Position numbers and translations under genes: made by a program. The notes under the pieces were generated by a model. That model was given only the letters and a program-made list of their open reading frames with translations, was not told the DNA's origin and did no database searches. From Heterobilharzia americana (lineage: Eukaryota; Platyhelminthes; Trematoda; Strigeidida; Schistosomatidae): a DNA stretch of 64,000 nucleotides. This document shows positions 45,446-56,430 of this stretch, in pieces. The DNA is taken from assembly GCA_944470555.2 (NCBI GenBank), contig OX104127.1:52070934-52134933 (forward strand). The letters are read 5' to 3'. Within the stretch, counting starts at the first letter, position 1. Every line of letters starts with the position of its first letter.

Positions 45446-45888
45446 CTCATCGTATTTACATATTTCAAACCTATTTTGTTTTTCACTTGTAAGAAGATAA
45501 GTTAAAAACCAGGAGTTTTGGAGCAGTATGTGTAAATGTGTGTGGATTTATGTTGAAAACACTTGTACATTGCCAAACTATTCCTTTATTTAATACTAGT
45601 TAGTTAGCCAGAAATGTTAACCTTCATCTAAGTGGATTAGTAAGAAGTCAGTTTTCATTATCACTTGTCAATATTGACAATTGAGCTAAGTTTCTAGACT
45701 TTTGCTGTTGTAAAACTGTATTATGTTTTACCTATAGGGAAGTATTCATACCTTGTTCTGTCTTTTTATAATTCAATATATACCAATCATAACATGCCCA
45801 AAGTGAATGATAAATTATGAAAACTAAGTGAAGTCAACACTGTTTTTGCGCCAAACAAATTTTTATTTCAACAAGAGGGATGAGATGT
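45446..45888. other. Unassigned sequence
   Basis: Nothing recognised. Confidence 0.4.
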
Positions 45889-45889
45889 G

Positions 45890-47250
45890 CAAGATAAAAT
45901 AATATCCTCATTTCATTTTAACAAAACTTTTCAGCTGCATGAATCCAGTCTAAAAGTACAATTGTTAATGGCACACAAGATACTTCGAAATTAGGTGATC
46001 ATTAATATGAATTTCTACAACAAAATCATTCATAATCCATGTAACTTGTAAGAGTATGAGTTGTTTAGACAGATGTGAAGTGTAAGAAAGGAACAAATAG
46101 CACTAGCTCACACTCGGCGAGTAAATTATTATGCAATTAAGATGAGACGGGACTAAATTATACTCATTATAGCCTCCTTTTGCATGCAGAGGTCAGGTTG
46201 AAAGCGTCTCATTGCAATCACTTCCTCGAAACACACCAATTCAGATACTTACTATACGTCTATTATTTCAAAAGTACTCGAGGCTTCAACTTAGTGTTTG
46301 TGTCTACGAGATGTCTTGCGATTCCAATGGTTAGAGTTTTACTTCCTTCAAAGCATAGATTCCAACCGGTGTGCTCAGTAAGTAAATGGATTCCCTCTTC
46401 TTGGTGTTCCCAATCTACAGACTACCGTAAGTGCATTTCAATTCAGAAATACAGTTGCAGGTAAGATGAACTGACTAATTCAGCGAGCGTGTGTTACTGT
46501 ATAATGATACAAGTTTGGCTGCAGTGAAGTTCCTTCTCAGTGCTGCTTTCATTCTTGCATCTATTCTGTTGGATTCTGCATCTCAAATGCATGCAAGGCG
46601 AATGAAATGCTTCTCCCTTTCCACAGTTCAGTGTTTATTTCTCTCGATCTCTTCTTTCGCAGACTTCACAAGAAATGTCTCAGGACATCCGTTCTCTTGG
46701 AGATACTTCTGAATAAAGTTTATTTCATCGTCAAAGTTGTCCACAAAATAAAATTCCCCAGCCCAGTTGTATAGCGTTTTGTTTAGCGCACGCTAATAAC
46801 TTACATGATGGAATATGTCATACTTAAGGTGTTGTTCAGTCCATGTGTTCTTTCTATGAATGCTCTTTTCAATGTTACCATCAGTTGTTCTTCTCACGTT
46901 CAAGTCCATAAAGCTGGACTCGTTTTCATGTTCAGATTCCATAATACATTTATTGTCGTGCTTCAAATAGATTTCCTTCTCATGTTTCATATGAATACAA
47001 GCAACAAAGTGGTCATCAACATACCTGTGGTAATCCGTTGTTTCTCTGATGACTAAACGCAGGTATATTTGCTAGAGATAATTCAGGAAAATATGTATTA
47101 GGACAGGTTCTAGCGGCCACTCCACCAATCTGTTTATAAATCTGGTTACTGAATTGAAACTGGACACGTTTTTTCCAAAGAACTAGTAGCTGTTTCATTT
47201 GGATTTCAGGTGACGGTAGTAGATCAGTTTGTTGACAGATTATATTAATC
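45890..47250 (-). mobile_element. Penelope-like element, inverted near-duplicate of 26.9-28.3 kb
   Basis: Minus strand: QLLVLWKKRVQFQFSN, YKQIGGVAARTC in one frame, then YHRYVDDHFVACIHMK, SSFMDLNVRRTTDGNIEKS and HRKNTWTEQHLKY in another. It continues through the connector to a 3' UTR that reaches about 45890. Over the 65 codons from MKHEKEI to HHVSY it differs from the 27-kb copy at three residues. It has the same frame break and the same stop. The catalytic box here is YVDD, whereas the other copy has YADD. Confidence 0.85.
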
Positions 47251-47395
47251 ACAAGAAATGTCTCAGGACATTCATCCTCTCCGGGATATTTCTCAACGAA
47301 GTTTATTTCATCGTCAAATTTGTCCGCAAAACCTAATTCCTCAGTTCTATTGTGAAGTGTTTTTTCTAGTTCACGCTAAGAGCTCACAGGACGGA
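47250..47395 (-). mobile_element. Extra PLE segment duplicating 46664-46806
   Basis: CACAAGAAATGTCTCAGGACA..., AAGTTTATTTCATCGTCAAA recurs from 46664. The RT core of the adjacent PLE is therefore joined directly to a second, more diverged copy of its own downstream region. The junction falls right after GATTATATTAAT. Confidence 0.7.
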
Positions 47396-48175
47396 AACTG
47401 TTACAGTTATTGTCGTGTACACGTATCTTTTCTATTATTTTCAACAAATTTACTCCTTCTTGCTCCATCAAAATTTATCAAGAGATGTAGATGAATGAAG
47501 TACATTTGTAGTTTTAAAATTATCGCTAACTGAAGAGCAGTTTCTTTTCGACATACTATCCTATTCCCTAATAACTTTGTAACAGATTATGTGATATTGG
47601 TTTCAAAAATGTTAGAAACAAGCTTTCTATAGTTGATCACTAGTTTACAGAAACTCAAAACCTTCTACAGAAGTGTCATACATCAAGTGAACTGAATTAT
47701 AGGAAATCAGTGTCTGTCACAACATTTCCAAAACTCTGAATAAAGAGATGGCCGGTTTAACTTTTAATGATAACAGTAGGCAAGCGAGATCAACTAGTTA
47801 CCAACTCAACCATGTCAATTCTTACATATATAACTTCAGCCTTTCGCCGAAAAACAGACGTTTCGATCTCAAGCGAGAATAAAAAGTGTATTATTAATTA
47901 CAGACACGCAGAGGTCTGCTTTCCAGATATGTTGAGATTTGCTTCTTGCAAAACTATGGAATGAAAAACGTAAAACAAAGTTTCAACGCCAAAAGAACTC
48001 AGAATAAACGCTCATTTTTATCGTAGTTGAAATAAGTTAGCCAATCACTGCCGAGTATCCAACAAGGCTGATTCTTATTCTGCATAAAATAAGAGAAAGA
48101 GCTTTAAAACCCACTCTACCAGTGACGGAAATTACCCATTTGGTGTCTATATCTTATGAGACAGTAACTCCAATA
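47396..48175. other. Unassigned, possibly eroded PLE 5' part
   Basis: It precedes the PLE at 48.2 kb. A 65-codon frame at 47767-47964 shows no identifiable motif. Confidence 0.3.
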
Positions 48176-48177
48176 GT

Positions 48178-49115
48178 CTGATCTACTACCATTTATGAAA
48201 ACAGAACTCAAACATTTACTGCTCCTCTGTACAAAGGGTGTTCAGTTCGAGTTTAATCATCAACTATACTGATAAACTGATGGATTGGTTCACCATTAAT
48301 ACCTATCCTAGCTGACATAGATTTATGTCTCATCTGAACTCCTCAATTAAGGAAACGAAATATTACCGCAGATTTGTCGATAATACTCTCATTGTCTGTA
48401 ATAATATGAATGATACATCAAAGTACTTCATTACCCTTAACCAAGCTCATTCAAATAATTATTTTCCAATGAAATACGAAAATGAGGACCGATTCAATTT
48501 TTAGGATCTGAGTATAAGATGGAGATGTGATGTTACAGCTGAGAAAACTATCCACAAAAAAGACACGTACCATCAATGAAAAATTTTCTGCCCTGTTATT
48601 TATAAGCGTGGTTCAGTGAGAAGGTTTTTCACTAGAATAAGAACGCTGTGCTAAAAAGGCAAAGAGGAAGGGAAATTCGGTGTCATTCAGAAAACTCTTA
48701 TAGAGAATGGATATCTGTAGAAACCCATCACGAAGCATGGAAAAGAACTTACTGAGAGGCACAAATACCTAAATGTTGAGAGGAACCGTTTTTCTCACGT
48801 CTACTATTCAAAGGGGATGAAACATGTGAAAGAATAAACAGAAGAATAAAAGCTTCACTGAGAAGCTTCGCTGCTGCTAGACTGATTTCCTTTTACAAGG
48901 GAGCATGTTGAATCACACTGTGGAAATTAGACAAATAACCAGCTCCGTCACCTCCAATTGTGTATATCATTTCACTTGTGTCTGTGGAAACAAATACACA
49001 GAAAGGACCGAAAGAAAGGCATCTACTCGATTTTATGAGCATATTCCGAGAAATCTATGCGTAAAAGGTAGCGAGGATGTAGTAAACTCAATTTTCCTGT
49101 CTAACTTATGATTTA
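48178..49115 (+). mobile_element. Penelope-like element, RT palm to GIY-YIG
   Basis: Plus strand, frames broken: FMKTELKHLLLLCTKGVQFEF, RFVDNTLIVCNNMNDTSKYF (catalytic YVDD reads FVDN), DLSIRWRCDVTAEKTIHKKD, KTLIENGYL and KHGKELTERHKYLNVE. The GIY-YIG part is in a 68-codon frame: SNCVYHFTCVCGNKYTERTE (YIG reads YTE), then RKASTRFYEHIPRNLC. Key catalytic tyrosine-isoleucine-glycine residues are altered, so the endonuclease is dead. Domain order is normal. Confidence 0.8.
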
Positions 49116-49542
49116 GTTTTTAGCCAGTGTACGTTTTTGAGATGTCAATCTGTAACAGGGTTGACTAAGAACATTCAACACACTTTCTTCAAGCCTTGTA
49201 CACTTCATACTCTTTGGCCTTCAGTTTGCTATCAAAGTGAGCTTGAAATACATTGCTGATAAACATTCATGTTTTGGCTTCTTTAATACGCTTTGTTGTT
49301 GTTAATAGAATTACTACCAACGAATACTGGACCTATTGTATACATGAATTGAATACGTTCTTTGACATCTTGGATTTGTTAAAACCAATAACTGCGCTAA
49401 CAGATTAAAAGGCGGCTGATGGAAACAGGACATTAAACAGATGTTTTTCATTCCTAGAAACAAAGAAAGCCATGTTTATCACGGTACGCAGAAGCTCTCA
49501 CAATCAAACATTTTCAGCTTGATCTTTGTACTGACGAAAGGA
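49116..49542. other. Unassigned, may be eroded PLE C-terminus
   Basis: Only a doubtful INIH-like segment follows the endonuclease. Nothing else recognised. Confidence 0.3.
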
Positions 49543-49544
49543 GA

Positions 49545-49622
49545 CCATGTTAATGATGGGTCGTGGCTAGCAGTAGATGCACATTTCGTCCTATTTGGGA
49601 TCGATCATTTTGGTCCAGTCAA
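49545..49622 (-). mobile_element. Family A hammerhead fragment
   Basis: Minus strand: GGACGAAATGTGC and CCCAAATAGGAC stem II (GTCC partner altered to ATCC) with CTACTGCTAGCCACGACCC. The core box is lost. The fragment ends at the TA repeat. Confidence 0.6.
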
Positions 49623-49627
49623 CGACG

Positions 49628-49630
49628 GTA

Positions 49631-49682
<52 letters not shown>

Positions 49683-49685
49683 TAC
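49628..49685. repeat. (TA)n palindrome
   Basis: A run of TA dinucleotides with flanks GTACT and AGTAC makes a perfect inverted repeat of about 58 bp. Such tracts readily form cruciforms and vary in length. Confidence 0.95.
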
Positions 49686-49689
49686 GCTG

Positions 49690-50492
49690 GAAAAGGAAAT
49701 TCTCCACTGAACCACCTCTTAATCATAATATTCATTAGTAAAAACGTTCAACCCGTATGCGTATTTCTGTTTAAAAGTTGAAAATAATGAGGTGGTCAGG
49801 CCTACTTGTAAATTCGAAGGAGCGTTTTGGTGGTTTAGCATTTTCTGGAATGTACAGCTGAATCATAAGGCTCACAGAGTAATATATCTAGTCAAATATG
49901 AAGAATTCTGCATAACTTTCCCTCATTTTCAATTTTTGTTTAACCTATTGTCCAGAGTGACAGTGAAAACCTCATTACGCGACCGGAAAACGGAGACAAA
50001 TGACGAGCAATTAGTGTAGCAACAACCGAATAAGGTACTCGTGACTCAATAGGGAAACAACGACGGGTGTTTGAAAGCTCACATTTATGTCACTCGATCT
50101 CTGCAGAGATTTTGAGAGTGCCTCGTTGATATTCAGATTCTGCCGACGTAAATGCAACATTCACTGATGGAATTTTGAAACAGCCAAAGGAACAGTTATG
50201 TTCCATATTAGCGGCAGGAGACCATAGTATCACATGATTTTAGCGAATGACGAGCAATTAGTATATATATCAGAAAAATATAACAGTCAATTAAAGTCGG
50301 CTAAACAATAGCAATGTCACATTGTTAATCTAATAATCGATATGACGTCCTCCCTCTCCTCTTTAAGTAGATTGGCATAGGAATGAGAAGTTCTGGCTGG
50401 GCAGAAGCCAGTGTGAGTGCGAACAAGCTACAGTAAAGCATCATGAATTCACATGGCAGTCAGCCAAGACCCTTGATGATTGAAATGAAATA
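49690..50492. other. Unassigned sequence
   Basis: Nothing recognised. The 75-codon frame at 49792-50019 has no motif. Confidence 0.4.
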
Positions 50493-50494
50493 AA

Positions 50495-50655
50495 AATCTG
50501 ATCACCAGCTGGGACTCTTAGTTCATTTGGTAGAGCACTTGGCCGGAAACCCAGTGGCTGTTGGTTGGAATCCTACCGCAACCTGAATTCTCATTTCACC
50601 TACAGTCATCACCCAGTACTAATAAAGTCTCAGACTGTCATATTGATAGTCTGTT
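50495..50655 (+). mobile_element. Family E single arm
   Basis: TCTTAGTTCATTTGGTAGAGC, CGGAAACCCAGTGGCTG and GGTTGGAATCCTACCGC form a tRNA-like head. The tail TCATTTCACCTACAGTCATCACCCAGTAC follows. No inverted partner arm is present. Confidence 0.7.
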
Positions 50656-51124
50656 ATTTAGCAATAAGATATAGTTGAATCACCATAGTGGGGTTAAAAC
50701 TGAAAAAAGAGTGGAGAGGAGTTACATAATCTACCGAAGCATGCAGATAATGAGAAAGTTAAGGAGTTTGGTAAGGTGAAAATTGTTGGTAAATGTAAAG
50801 TGCGAAGTTTGAGTGTAATCTTGACAGACATAAAGAAGGTGAAGGAAGAAACAAGAGTCAGAGTGAAGGTGATGATAATAAAATAACTAATTATCATGAA
50901 ATCAAAAAAATGTTGAAGTTTAAAGACCATGATATGATAAGAAATTGAAAATGCGTTTTCTGTATGCCGAGATCAGGCTTGAATTAGTGAACTGCCAGTG
51001 CTTCTGCTGTGCACAACTTTTGAAAGCGTACTTCTTTTGAACTATCTCCCTTGACTGTGCAAATGACACTGAAGGACTCCGGTGGAAATATACGTTTAGA
51101 ACTAAATTAGATTTTTTCCAAAAT
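50656..51124. other. Unassigned sequence
   Basis: Nothing recognised. Frames at 50694-50930 and 50920-51153 (minus) carry no motif. Confidence 0.4.
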
Positions 51125-51375
51125 ACGCATCCAGTGGTTAAAAATCTCACCATGGTTTTCCGCTGAGAACATTGTATTCAGATCAGTGAATGTCACCTAC
51201 TCAACACCTTAATGGGTATCGAGATTGCGAGCATAGAGCTGCACGAAATATACTTCTAGTTCTAGACCACTCATACTGATCACCAACGTTCAGTAGCCAG
51301 ACGAAGGTGATCTAACCACCGGACTACAGTTTTGCCTGTTTGAGACCAAGCTCATCCATGGTGTACCCGGTCTCA
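51125..51375 (+). repeat. Family D dispersed repeat, copy 2
   Basis: It aligns with 24290-24540 in the same orientation, diverged. Landmarks: AAAATCTCACC, GAGCTGCACG and TCTAGACCACTCATACTGATCA. Confidence 0.5.
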
Positions 51376-51584
51376 TTAAAAACTCAAGTGATTTGAATAA
51401 CTAATTCCGGCTACACCAGTGATAATCTCCGTCCCAAAGGAATAAAACGACCATCCACTGTCTACAATACCCAGATAGCATGTACTACTGATAGGTATGA
51501 GTGGCCTGGTACTGCTCATGTTAGTCAATGGGTAGTATATGAAGTGCAGCTCTATGTGCAGGGTTGACCTAATGTTTGAGAACT

Positions 51585-51690
51585 GAACTGAAAACTGGTT
51601 TTCATTCCCTCTCAACAACCATGTAGGATAGTGATTGCAGATACAATTGGATAGTGGGTGTTTTGTGCGGCCTAAATGTATACACAAAAC
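51585..51690 (-). mobile_element. Short PLE endonuclease scrap
   Basis: The minus strand gives HYPTWLLRGNENQFS, resembling the YYPAWLSKGEFKAI segment of the PLE at 40.9 kb. The plus-strand nucleotides CCATGTAGGATAGTGATTGCAGATAC match CCATGCAGGATAGTATTCCGAGATG there. Confidence 0.45.
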
Positions 51691-51894
51691 TCACTTTCGA
51701 GGCAGCAGATTCATTGAAAAGCCTAACTAATAAAGTTAATTTTGACAAGATTTTTTGTCTTATGAAGAAGAATATCTGGTTATCGCCTCTAACTATTACT
51801 GTGGATTTTTATGAAGAAAAACACAGTCGAATAATTAGTTGGACGAATGAAAAGTGTGAAAAATGCTACTTTACTACCGTATGCCATAAGATTC

Positions 51895-52085
51895 GAACTC
51901 AGGGCAGTTGTTGTCTAAATAGCTTTGAGGTTACTTCTCTGATTTCACCACTGGGTAACCCAGGTTCAAATCGTCTAGTGGGTATAAGTTGCCTGATGGT
52001 CGCAGATACGTCATACTGGTGGGTGCCCACAAGCACGAAATCTAGATCAAACAGGGCATCCTGTGATTGACTATTAACGTCCAAC
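51895..52085 (+). mobile_element. Family B repeat, dead hammerhead
   Basis: A tRNA-like head (AGCTTTGAGGTTACTTCTCTG, GGTTCAAATCGTC) is followed by a relic at about 52015-52065: CTGGTGG for the core box, stem II GTGC/GCAC perfect, GAAA kept and the ATCTAGAT stem III region. Two core adenines are lost, so it is dead although stems II and III persist. Confidence 0.65.
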
Positions 52086-52194
52086 TCCAAAATACAGTAC
52101 ACCATAGAGTCGCATCACTTCACTTAGCAGCTGAACTTCAAAATGCAACCCATAGACTTCTATCAGTGCTACGCACTAAAATAAGATGACTGAT

Positions 52195-52520
52195 TTGCAA
52201 ATGAGGACTTATAAGTTGCAAGGTCCACGTCGACATTTCTCACAGCTGAGTAGTTCTTCTACTGCTCAACCGTGGTGTCAAGTTTCTGCTGAAAACCACC
52301 AAGCTAACAGCATAAAGTGTGATCTCTTACACAAAAATGTCATGAAATAACGAAATGATAAGTTAGGAACTACTCATGCTGATCTGTAGTATTTCGCCAG
52401 TTAATTCACATCACTCCGATCGAGTACCCGAAATACTACAGATCATCCTGAGTGATTTCTTACTACTCAAGTTGCCAAGTAGTAGTATATACTTTGCTCA
52501 GCTGTAAAGACCAGACAACG
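52195..52520 (+). repeat. Family U repeat, diverged partial copy
   Basis: GAGTAGTTCTTCTACTGCTCAACCGTGGTGTCAA, AAAACCACCAAGCTAACAGCATAAAGTGTGATCTC align with 36430-36520, and the match continues to GTTGCCAAGTAGTAGTA. It is clearly more diverged than the two main copies and lies head-on to the copy at 52964-54118. Confidence 0.6.
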
Positions 52521-52524
52521 CACT

Positions 52525-52960
52525 GGTAGCCAATTCATGATCACATTGTAGTTTCTGAAATGAACACTGATTTGAGGATCCCAGCTGATGTAATTACACC
52601 TTTTCTAATCCAGATTTTATGAATATAATGTACAGTAAGCGAATAAGAATATTGTTTGCGTTACAACATCCCACCTTAAATAGTTCACTCTCCAAGTGTT
52701 GTTAACTCATTTTCCGTCATAATAACAAATCTCAACTTAACTCGGTTAGTGAGAGAAGAGTTACTTAGCCAATGAAAGCAATTCCGAGAGTATGAGTCAA
52801 TGCTTATGCTCACTATATGGGACATAATTGATGCATAGCATTTTAACCTTCTTTTCTATCAGACCTCAAGCATTTATAAAGAGTATTGAGAAGAGATTTC
52901 TTTAGTATTTCTAATATATTCAACAACTTAATTCATCACTTGGTCGAATTTTCAGTGAAT
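52525..52960. other. Unassigned sequence between family U copies
   Basis: Nothing recognised. Confidence 0.4.
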
Positions 52961-52963
52961 ACT

Positions 52964-54118
52964 TTGATCAAGAAAGTTTCTCTACGACCCCATAACATTT
53001 CGCCTACCACCTCAACCATACAAGAAATACAAAGTTTAAGAAATACACAAGCTGTATACTTGTTTTCTCTGTTTGTTCATCACAAGCTTTCAGATATTAC
53101 TGAAATTCACTTATGTTCAGGGAACAATGCAATCTGCTCAATAAACAAAAAATGTTATCCACCTAATCAATCAGTGCTTCAGAAAATGTAATTCAACTGA
53201 TCTGTAAATAGTTCAGGTCTAACTCAATGCGTACAATTCATTTAGGCTTCGAGAAACGATCGACAAAATATGAACTGGAGTCCTGCTGTCAGTAAGAAGT
53301 TTATTCTGACACTCTGTTAACACTTCTTCTTGCAAGCAGGATATACATTCTTTTCTTAAGTATAGACATTCTATAAACAAAGCTAATTATTAACGCTTAC
53401 AAGGTTATTCACAAGGTCAAATCAAACTTATCGAGAGGTGCACGCATACACCTACTTCATATGTCACATAAGCCTTGACAATACCCAGTCTAAAAGCCAG
53501 AACTAGGTGTACACAGAGAGTTTTCACGCTGCCTTTCACTTACCTGAATCTAGCCAACCGTGTTGATAACATTTTTCACACAACCAACTCTTCTCTATTT
53601 TCATATACTACTACTGATGACATTGAGTAGTGAGAAACCATTTAGGTGGATGTGTAGATACCGATTTGTAGACCTAGAGATCAGCCTCAATTGTTTCTGA
53701 CTACTCGAGTTGTCCAGTAGTACATTCTGGTAGTTCATGATATGTTTGTGTCAGAGATCACAGTTTGTGGTATTGGCTGATGGGAGGTTTCCAACGAAAG
53801 CTTAATTGACGCTACAGTTGGGCAGCTGGAAAACTAATCAACTGTGAGTAATGTCAAAGTGAACCGTGTAATTTGTAAATCATCTTACTTCTTTACTTTT
53901 ATTCAGTTCCATTTCAACCCATTTCATTCTACCATTTCTTTTTGACTTCTCTTGTTTCCAATCGAATCCCGTTTTTTCTGATTGATATTCTCTTTTATTA
54001 TTTCATAAAATCTTCAATCAACTGCATTTATTAATCAAATGATACAGTATTCATTCATTCACTCACTCATCAAACGCCTATCTTGCATTTTCGACCTTTG
54101 ATTTCCTGTATTTTTCCA
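52964..54118 (-). repeat. Family U repeat, copy 2 (inverted to copy 1)
   Basis: The minus strand is collinear with 36283-37308. An extra segment at about 53884-54045 is not paired with the other copy, after which similarity resumes (CGCCTATCTTGC...TTCCTGTATTTTT). The edge at 52964 coincides exactly with the edge of copy 1 at 37308. The 101-codon frame 52886-53191 lies inside the repeat. Confidence 0.75.
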
Positions 54119-54182
54119 ACTGACTTGACGATTTACGGGATATTATCCTCACTGAATAGTGCACTCAAAGTAAAGATGAATA

Positions 54183-54183
<1 letters not shown>

Positions 54184-54215
<32 letters not shown>
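54184..54215. repeat. (CA)n microsatellite
   Basis: About sixteen uninterrupted CA units. Confidence 0.95.
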
Positions 54216-54217
<2 letters not shown>

Positions 54218-54261
54218 TTTGCTATTTAGTTAGAGGTTCAGGGGAATTTCATTTGTTTCAG

Positions 54262-54655
54262 TATGGTATTCAATTCGGACTGGCATCATCAGAAGAACCA
54301 TTTAAAACTTGAGAGCGCTAGATAGCTGTTTCATCCAATTATTGAACTCCTCAGCATGTGTATCCACAGTCTTACCAGGGGTCGAACCGAGGGTCTCGTA
54401 GCGAAAGTCTTAGCCATTCGCCCACCGGGTTTGAGACTAGTAATTCACTGTCCCCTGCTTTGTCAATTTGCTTTATAATACGCCTATCCATCAAGTCTTG
54501 AGTTGGCATCCACTTCACTTTCACCTAGTTGACCCCACGATATGTTGTTGAGGAATCCCACACTAGGACAAAGCATCCTTGCAGTGATACCGGACTTAAA
54601 ATAGTCTCTCAATTGATGTAAGTTCATGATGAATGCTATCTTAAAAATTTTCTGT
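54262..54655. mobile_element. Family C head-to-head pair
   Basis: The minus copy at 54262-54480 has hammerhead core CTGAGGA and GAAA intact, a six-pair stem II including wobbles and an ATC triplet, but stems I and III are broken. The plus copy at 54510-54655 (TTGAGGAATCCCACACTAGGACAAAG) lacks a working core. The plus tail ends TTCATGATGAATGC. Confidence 0.75.
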
Positions 54656-54934
54656 CTTCCATCTTAACTTATACATAAATATGATTGAACATCTTCCAAA
54701 ATAGGATGCAAGGGGAAATTTTCTTTCTTTTAACTATGGTCATTTAATTAATGTAAGTGGAATCAATAGACGTTTCCCTATGCTACTGAACTTATCGAAA
54801 AGGATAATAAATCACTTGAGAAACTCTCTAATTTTGTAACTGATTCATTGTAAAATGTACACCAAATGAAATTATCATAATACCTAGCTATTCACCAAAA
54901 CTCCTACCTCAAAATTAAAATCCCCGTTCACTTT

Positions 54935-55312
54935 AAAATACATTACTGTTTATTGCTCAATAGTGACGTGCTTCCACATGGATATCTCGAAGTTCAAATG
55001 AGAAGTCTTGACCTGTGAGATCAACAAGTCGGAAGGGAAGCTGATGACAACCGAAGACCTTGGGTAATAGTCGCGCTATATCGCGAATTGACAGAAGTAG
55101 GAATCTGTGGACCATTGAATGGTTTGATCAAGTGGATAAATGGTTAACGTGTTCACCATGAAACCTGACGATCCTGAGTTCGATCTGTAGCCGGGTTGTG
55201 GGTGGGTACTGCTGAGGAGTCCTATGCTAGGATGAGACGGTTGTCCAGTGCTCGCAGGTTTTCAACGGTTCTCTAACAGATGACAGTCCGTGATGAATAC
55301 CACCTCACCATT
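54935..55312 (+). mobile_element. Family C long form, near-intact hammerhead
   Basis: Module (TGGATATCTCGAAGTTCAAAT, AACAAGTCGGAAGGGAAGC), head (GTTAACGTGTTCACC, GAGTTCGATCTGTAGCC), ribozyme 55206-55251, tail AGTCCGTGATGAATACC. The hammerhead has CTGAGGA (55212-55218), stem II GTCCT/AGGAT, stem I GTACTG/CAGTGC, GTC (55243-55245), but GAGA where GAAA is needed (55234-55237). Confidence 0.75.
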
Positions 55313-55740
55313 CACCTCAAAATACATTAAAAAACTAATCTGTCAGAGCTGAAATATTGACTAACCTTCTGATCGTCATTAATCTTTGACAAGCAATCTC
55401 TTTTAATCAGGAAGTTATTGCACAAATAAATAAATAAATGAATAATATAGAATAGCTTGAAAAACACTTTGTTTTGACTAAAGATACTATTTGTTAGATC
55501 AGTTAGTGAAACGACCTCACGATATCTGCGCATAACTTACAAACATAGCTGTCAAGACAGGAAATCAAGACAATCTGATGTTGTTTAGATTTTACCTCTT
55601 GATATTCAACAGAAACAGTTATCACTGACATATTTGTTATTTAGGTTTGTGACATCAGCAGACATCATTTTTTTCAAGACAATCATTTTATTTCGAAATA
55701 CCACCCCGTTCCCCAGGTTTAGTCAGTCCAAATGGAAAAC
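55313..55740. other. Unassigned sequence upstream of a candidate small ORF
   Basis: No repeat recognised. It holds the in-frame upstream extension (55634-55741) of the following open frame, which lacks recognisable features. Confidence 0.4.
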
Positions 55741-55741
55741 A

Positions 55742-55927
55742 ATGGTGAGTTCTGTGATCAGTTATGTAATTTTTATTTGTTTTTGCTGTTCAGTGGATAA
55801 CTTCAGGGGCGGCTTGAAAGCTTGCCGTCGTCCGAAGACTTCAGGAACTCCTGATGTACACTTGTGTACTGAAATATATAATATTCCCGCGAACATTTAC
55901 GTTAAATTTGCTCATGACGGAGTGTGA
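55742..55927 (+). CDS. Candidate small secreted protein (weak)
   Basis: A 61-codon frame beginning AACAATGG, a good start context. The product would start with a plausible signal peptide (VISYVIFICFCCSV), followed by a short Arg/Lys/Cys-rich segment (GGLKACRRPKTSGTP) and DVHLCTEIYNIP. I recognise no family. Two cautions apply. The first codons read ATG-GTGAGT, which is also a typical splice donor. The frame can also be extended upstream to 55634. Schistosomes carry many small secreted proteins, often built from tiny exons, but that is context, not evidence here. It abuts a retrotransposon 3' end at 55930. Confidence 0.25.
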   Translation: MVSSVISYVIFICFCCSVDNFRGGLKACRRPKTSGTPDVHLCTEIYNIPANIYVKFAHDGV

Positions 55928-55929
55928 CA

Positions 55930-56430
55930 TTAAACTACTCCAAAGTTCATCATCATTTAGGTCAGTCAGCTCAGCCAGCAGGTTGTTGACCTCTAATCCC
56001 TAAGACAAACAGACGAAATCAGCATAGAATCTTACACATAGATGCATTGGTTCAAGTTGTCAAACTTCACAGTAGTGTACAAAGAACATGTGGATAGAAG
56101 AACAGTGATTCCAAAGTAGACAAAGTGGTGTGAGAGAATAATAAATTTGGAGATAAGGGATAGGGTAAATAATCAAGCTCTACAAGGCGTCAGCAAATGA
56201 GTACATCTGCACCATAGTAGCCGGTCTCCACCCATGTCAACAAGAGTCGTCAATCACTGATTCATATCGTCTCAAGGACCTCATCTGGGAAGTCTATACG
56301 TCCTCATACGGCTCAGACCAACAGATAGGGACTTCATCCACTGGTGCCACGTCTTAGTCAGGCCATCCTGAACCCTCTTTCAACGTAATCTTGAAACTCC
56401 CCACATGGAAAGTTGAAGTGGGCGGGGGCT
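55930..56430 (-). mobile_element. Non-LTR retrotransposon 3' end (second clade)
   Basis: The minus strand is collinear with 63600-64000 and with the plus strand around 11380-11720. Shared items are the CATTGGTTCAAGTT segment, TACACAT/ATACAAACAACC, GAGTACATCTGCACC, CCACTGGTGCCACG and the RRC/IHSL-type coding end of the 10.7-kb element. It is 5' truncated and frame-broken. Confidence 0.7.

Noticed and set aside
45109..45486. 125-codon minus-strand open frame rich in Leu, Thr, Ser and Tyr
   Set aside because: It is the translation of a stop-poor tetranucleotide tract; the period-4 DNA explains it entirely.
46491..47056. Plus-strand open frames of 73 and 83 codons
   Set aside because: They are antisense to the PLE at 45.9-47.25 kb, and the same shadows appear opposite the copy at 27 kb.
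36283..54118. Family U copies as the two LTRs of a 17-kb LTR element
   Set aside because: They are in inverted, not direct, orientation, and no primer binding site, gag or protease coding lies between them.
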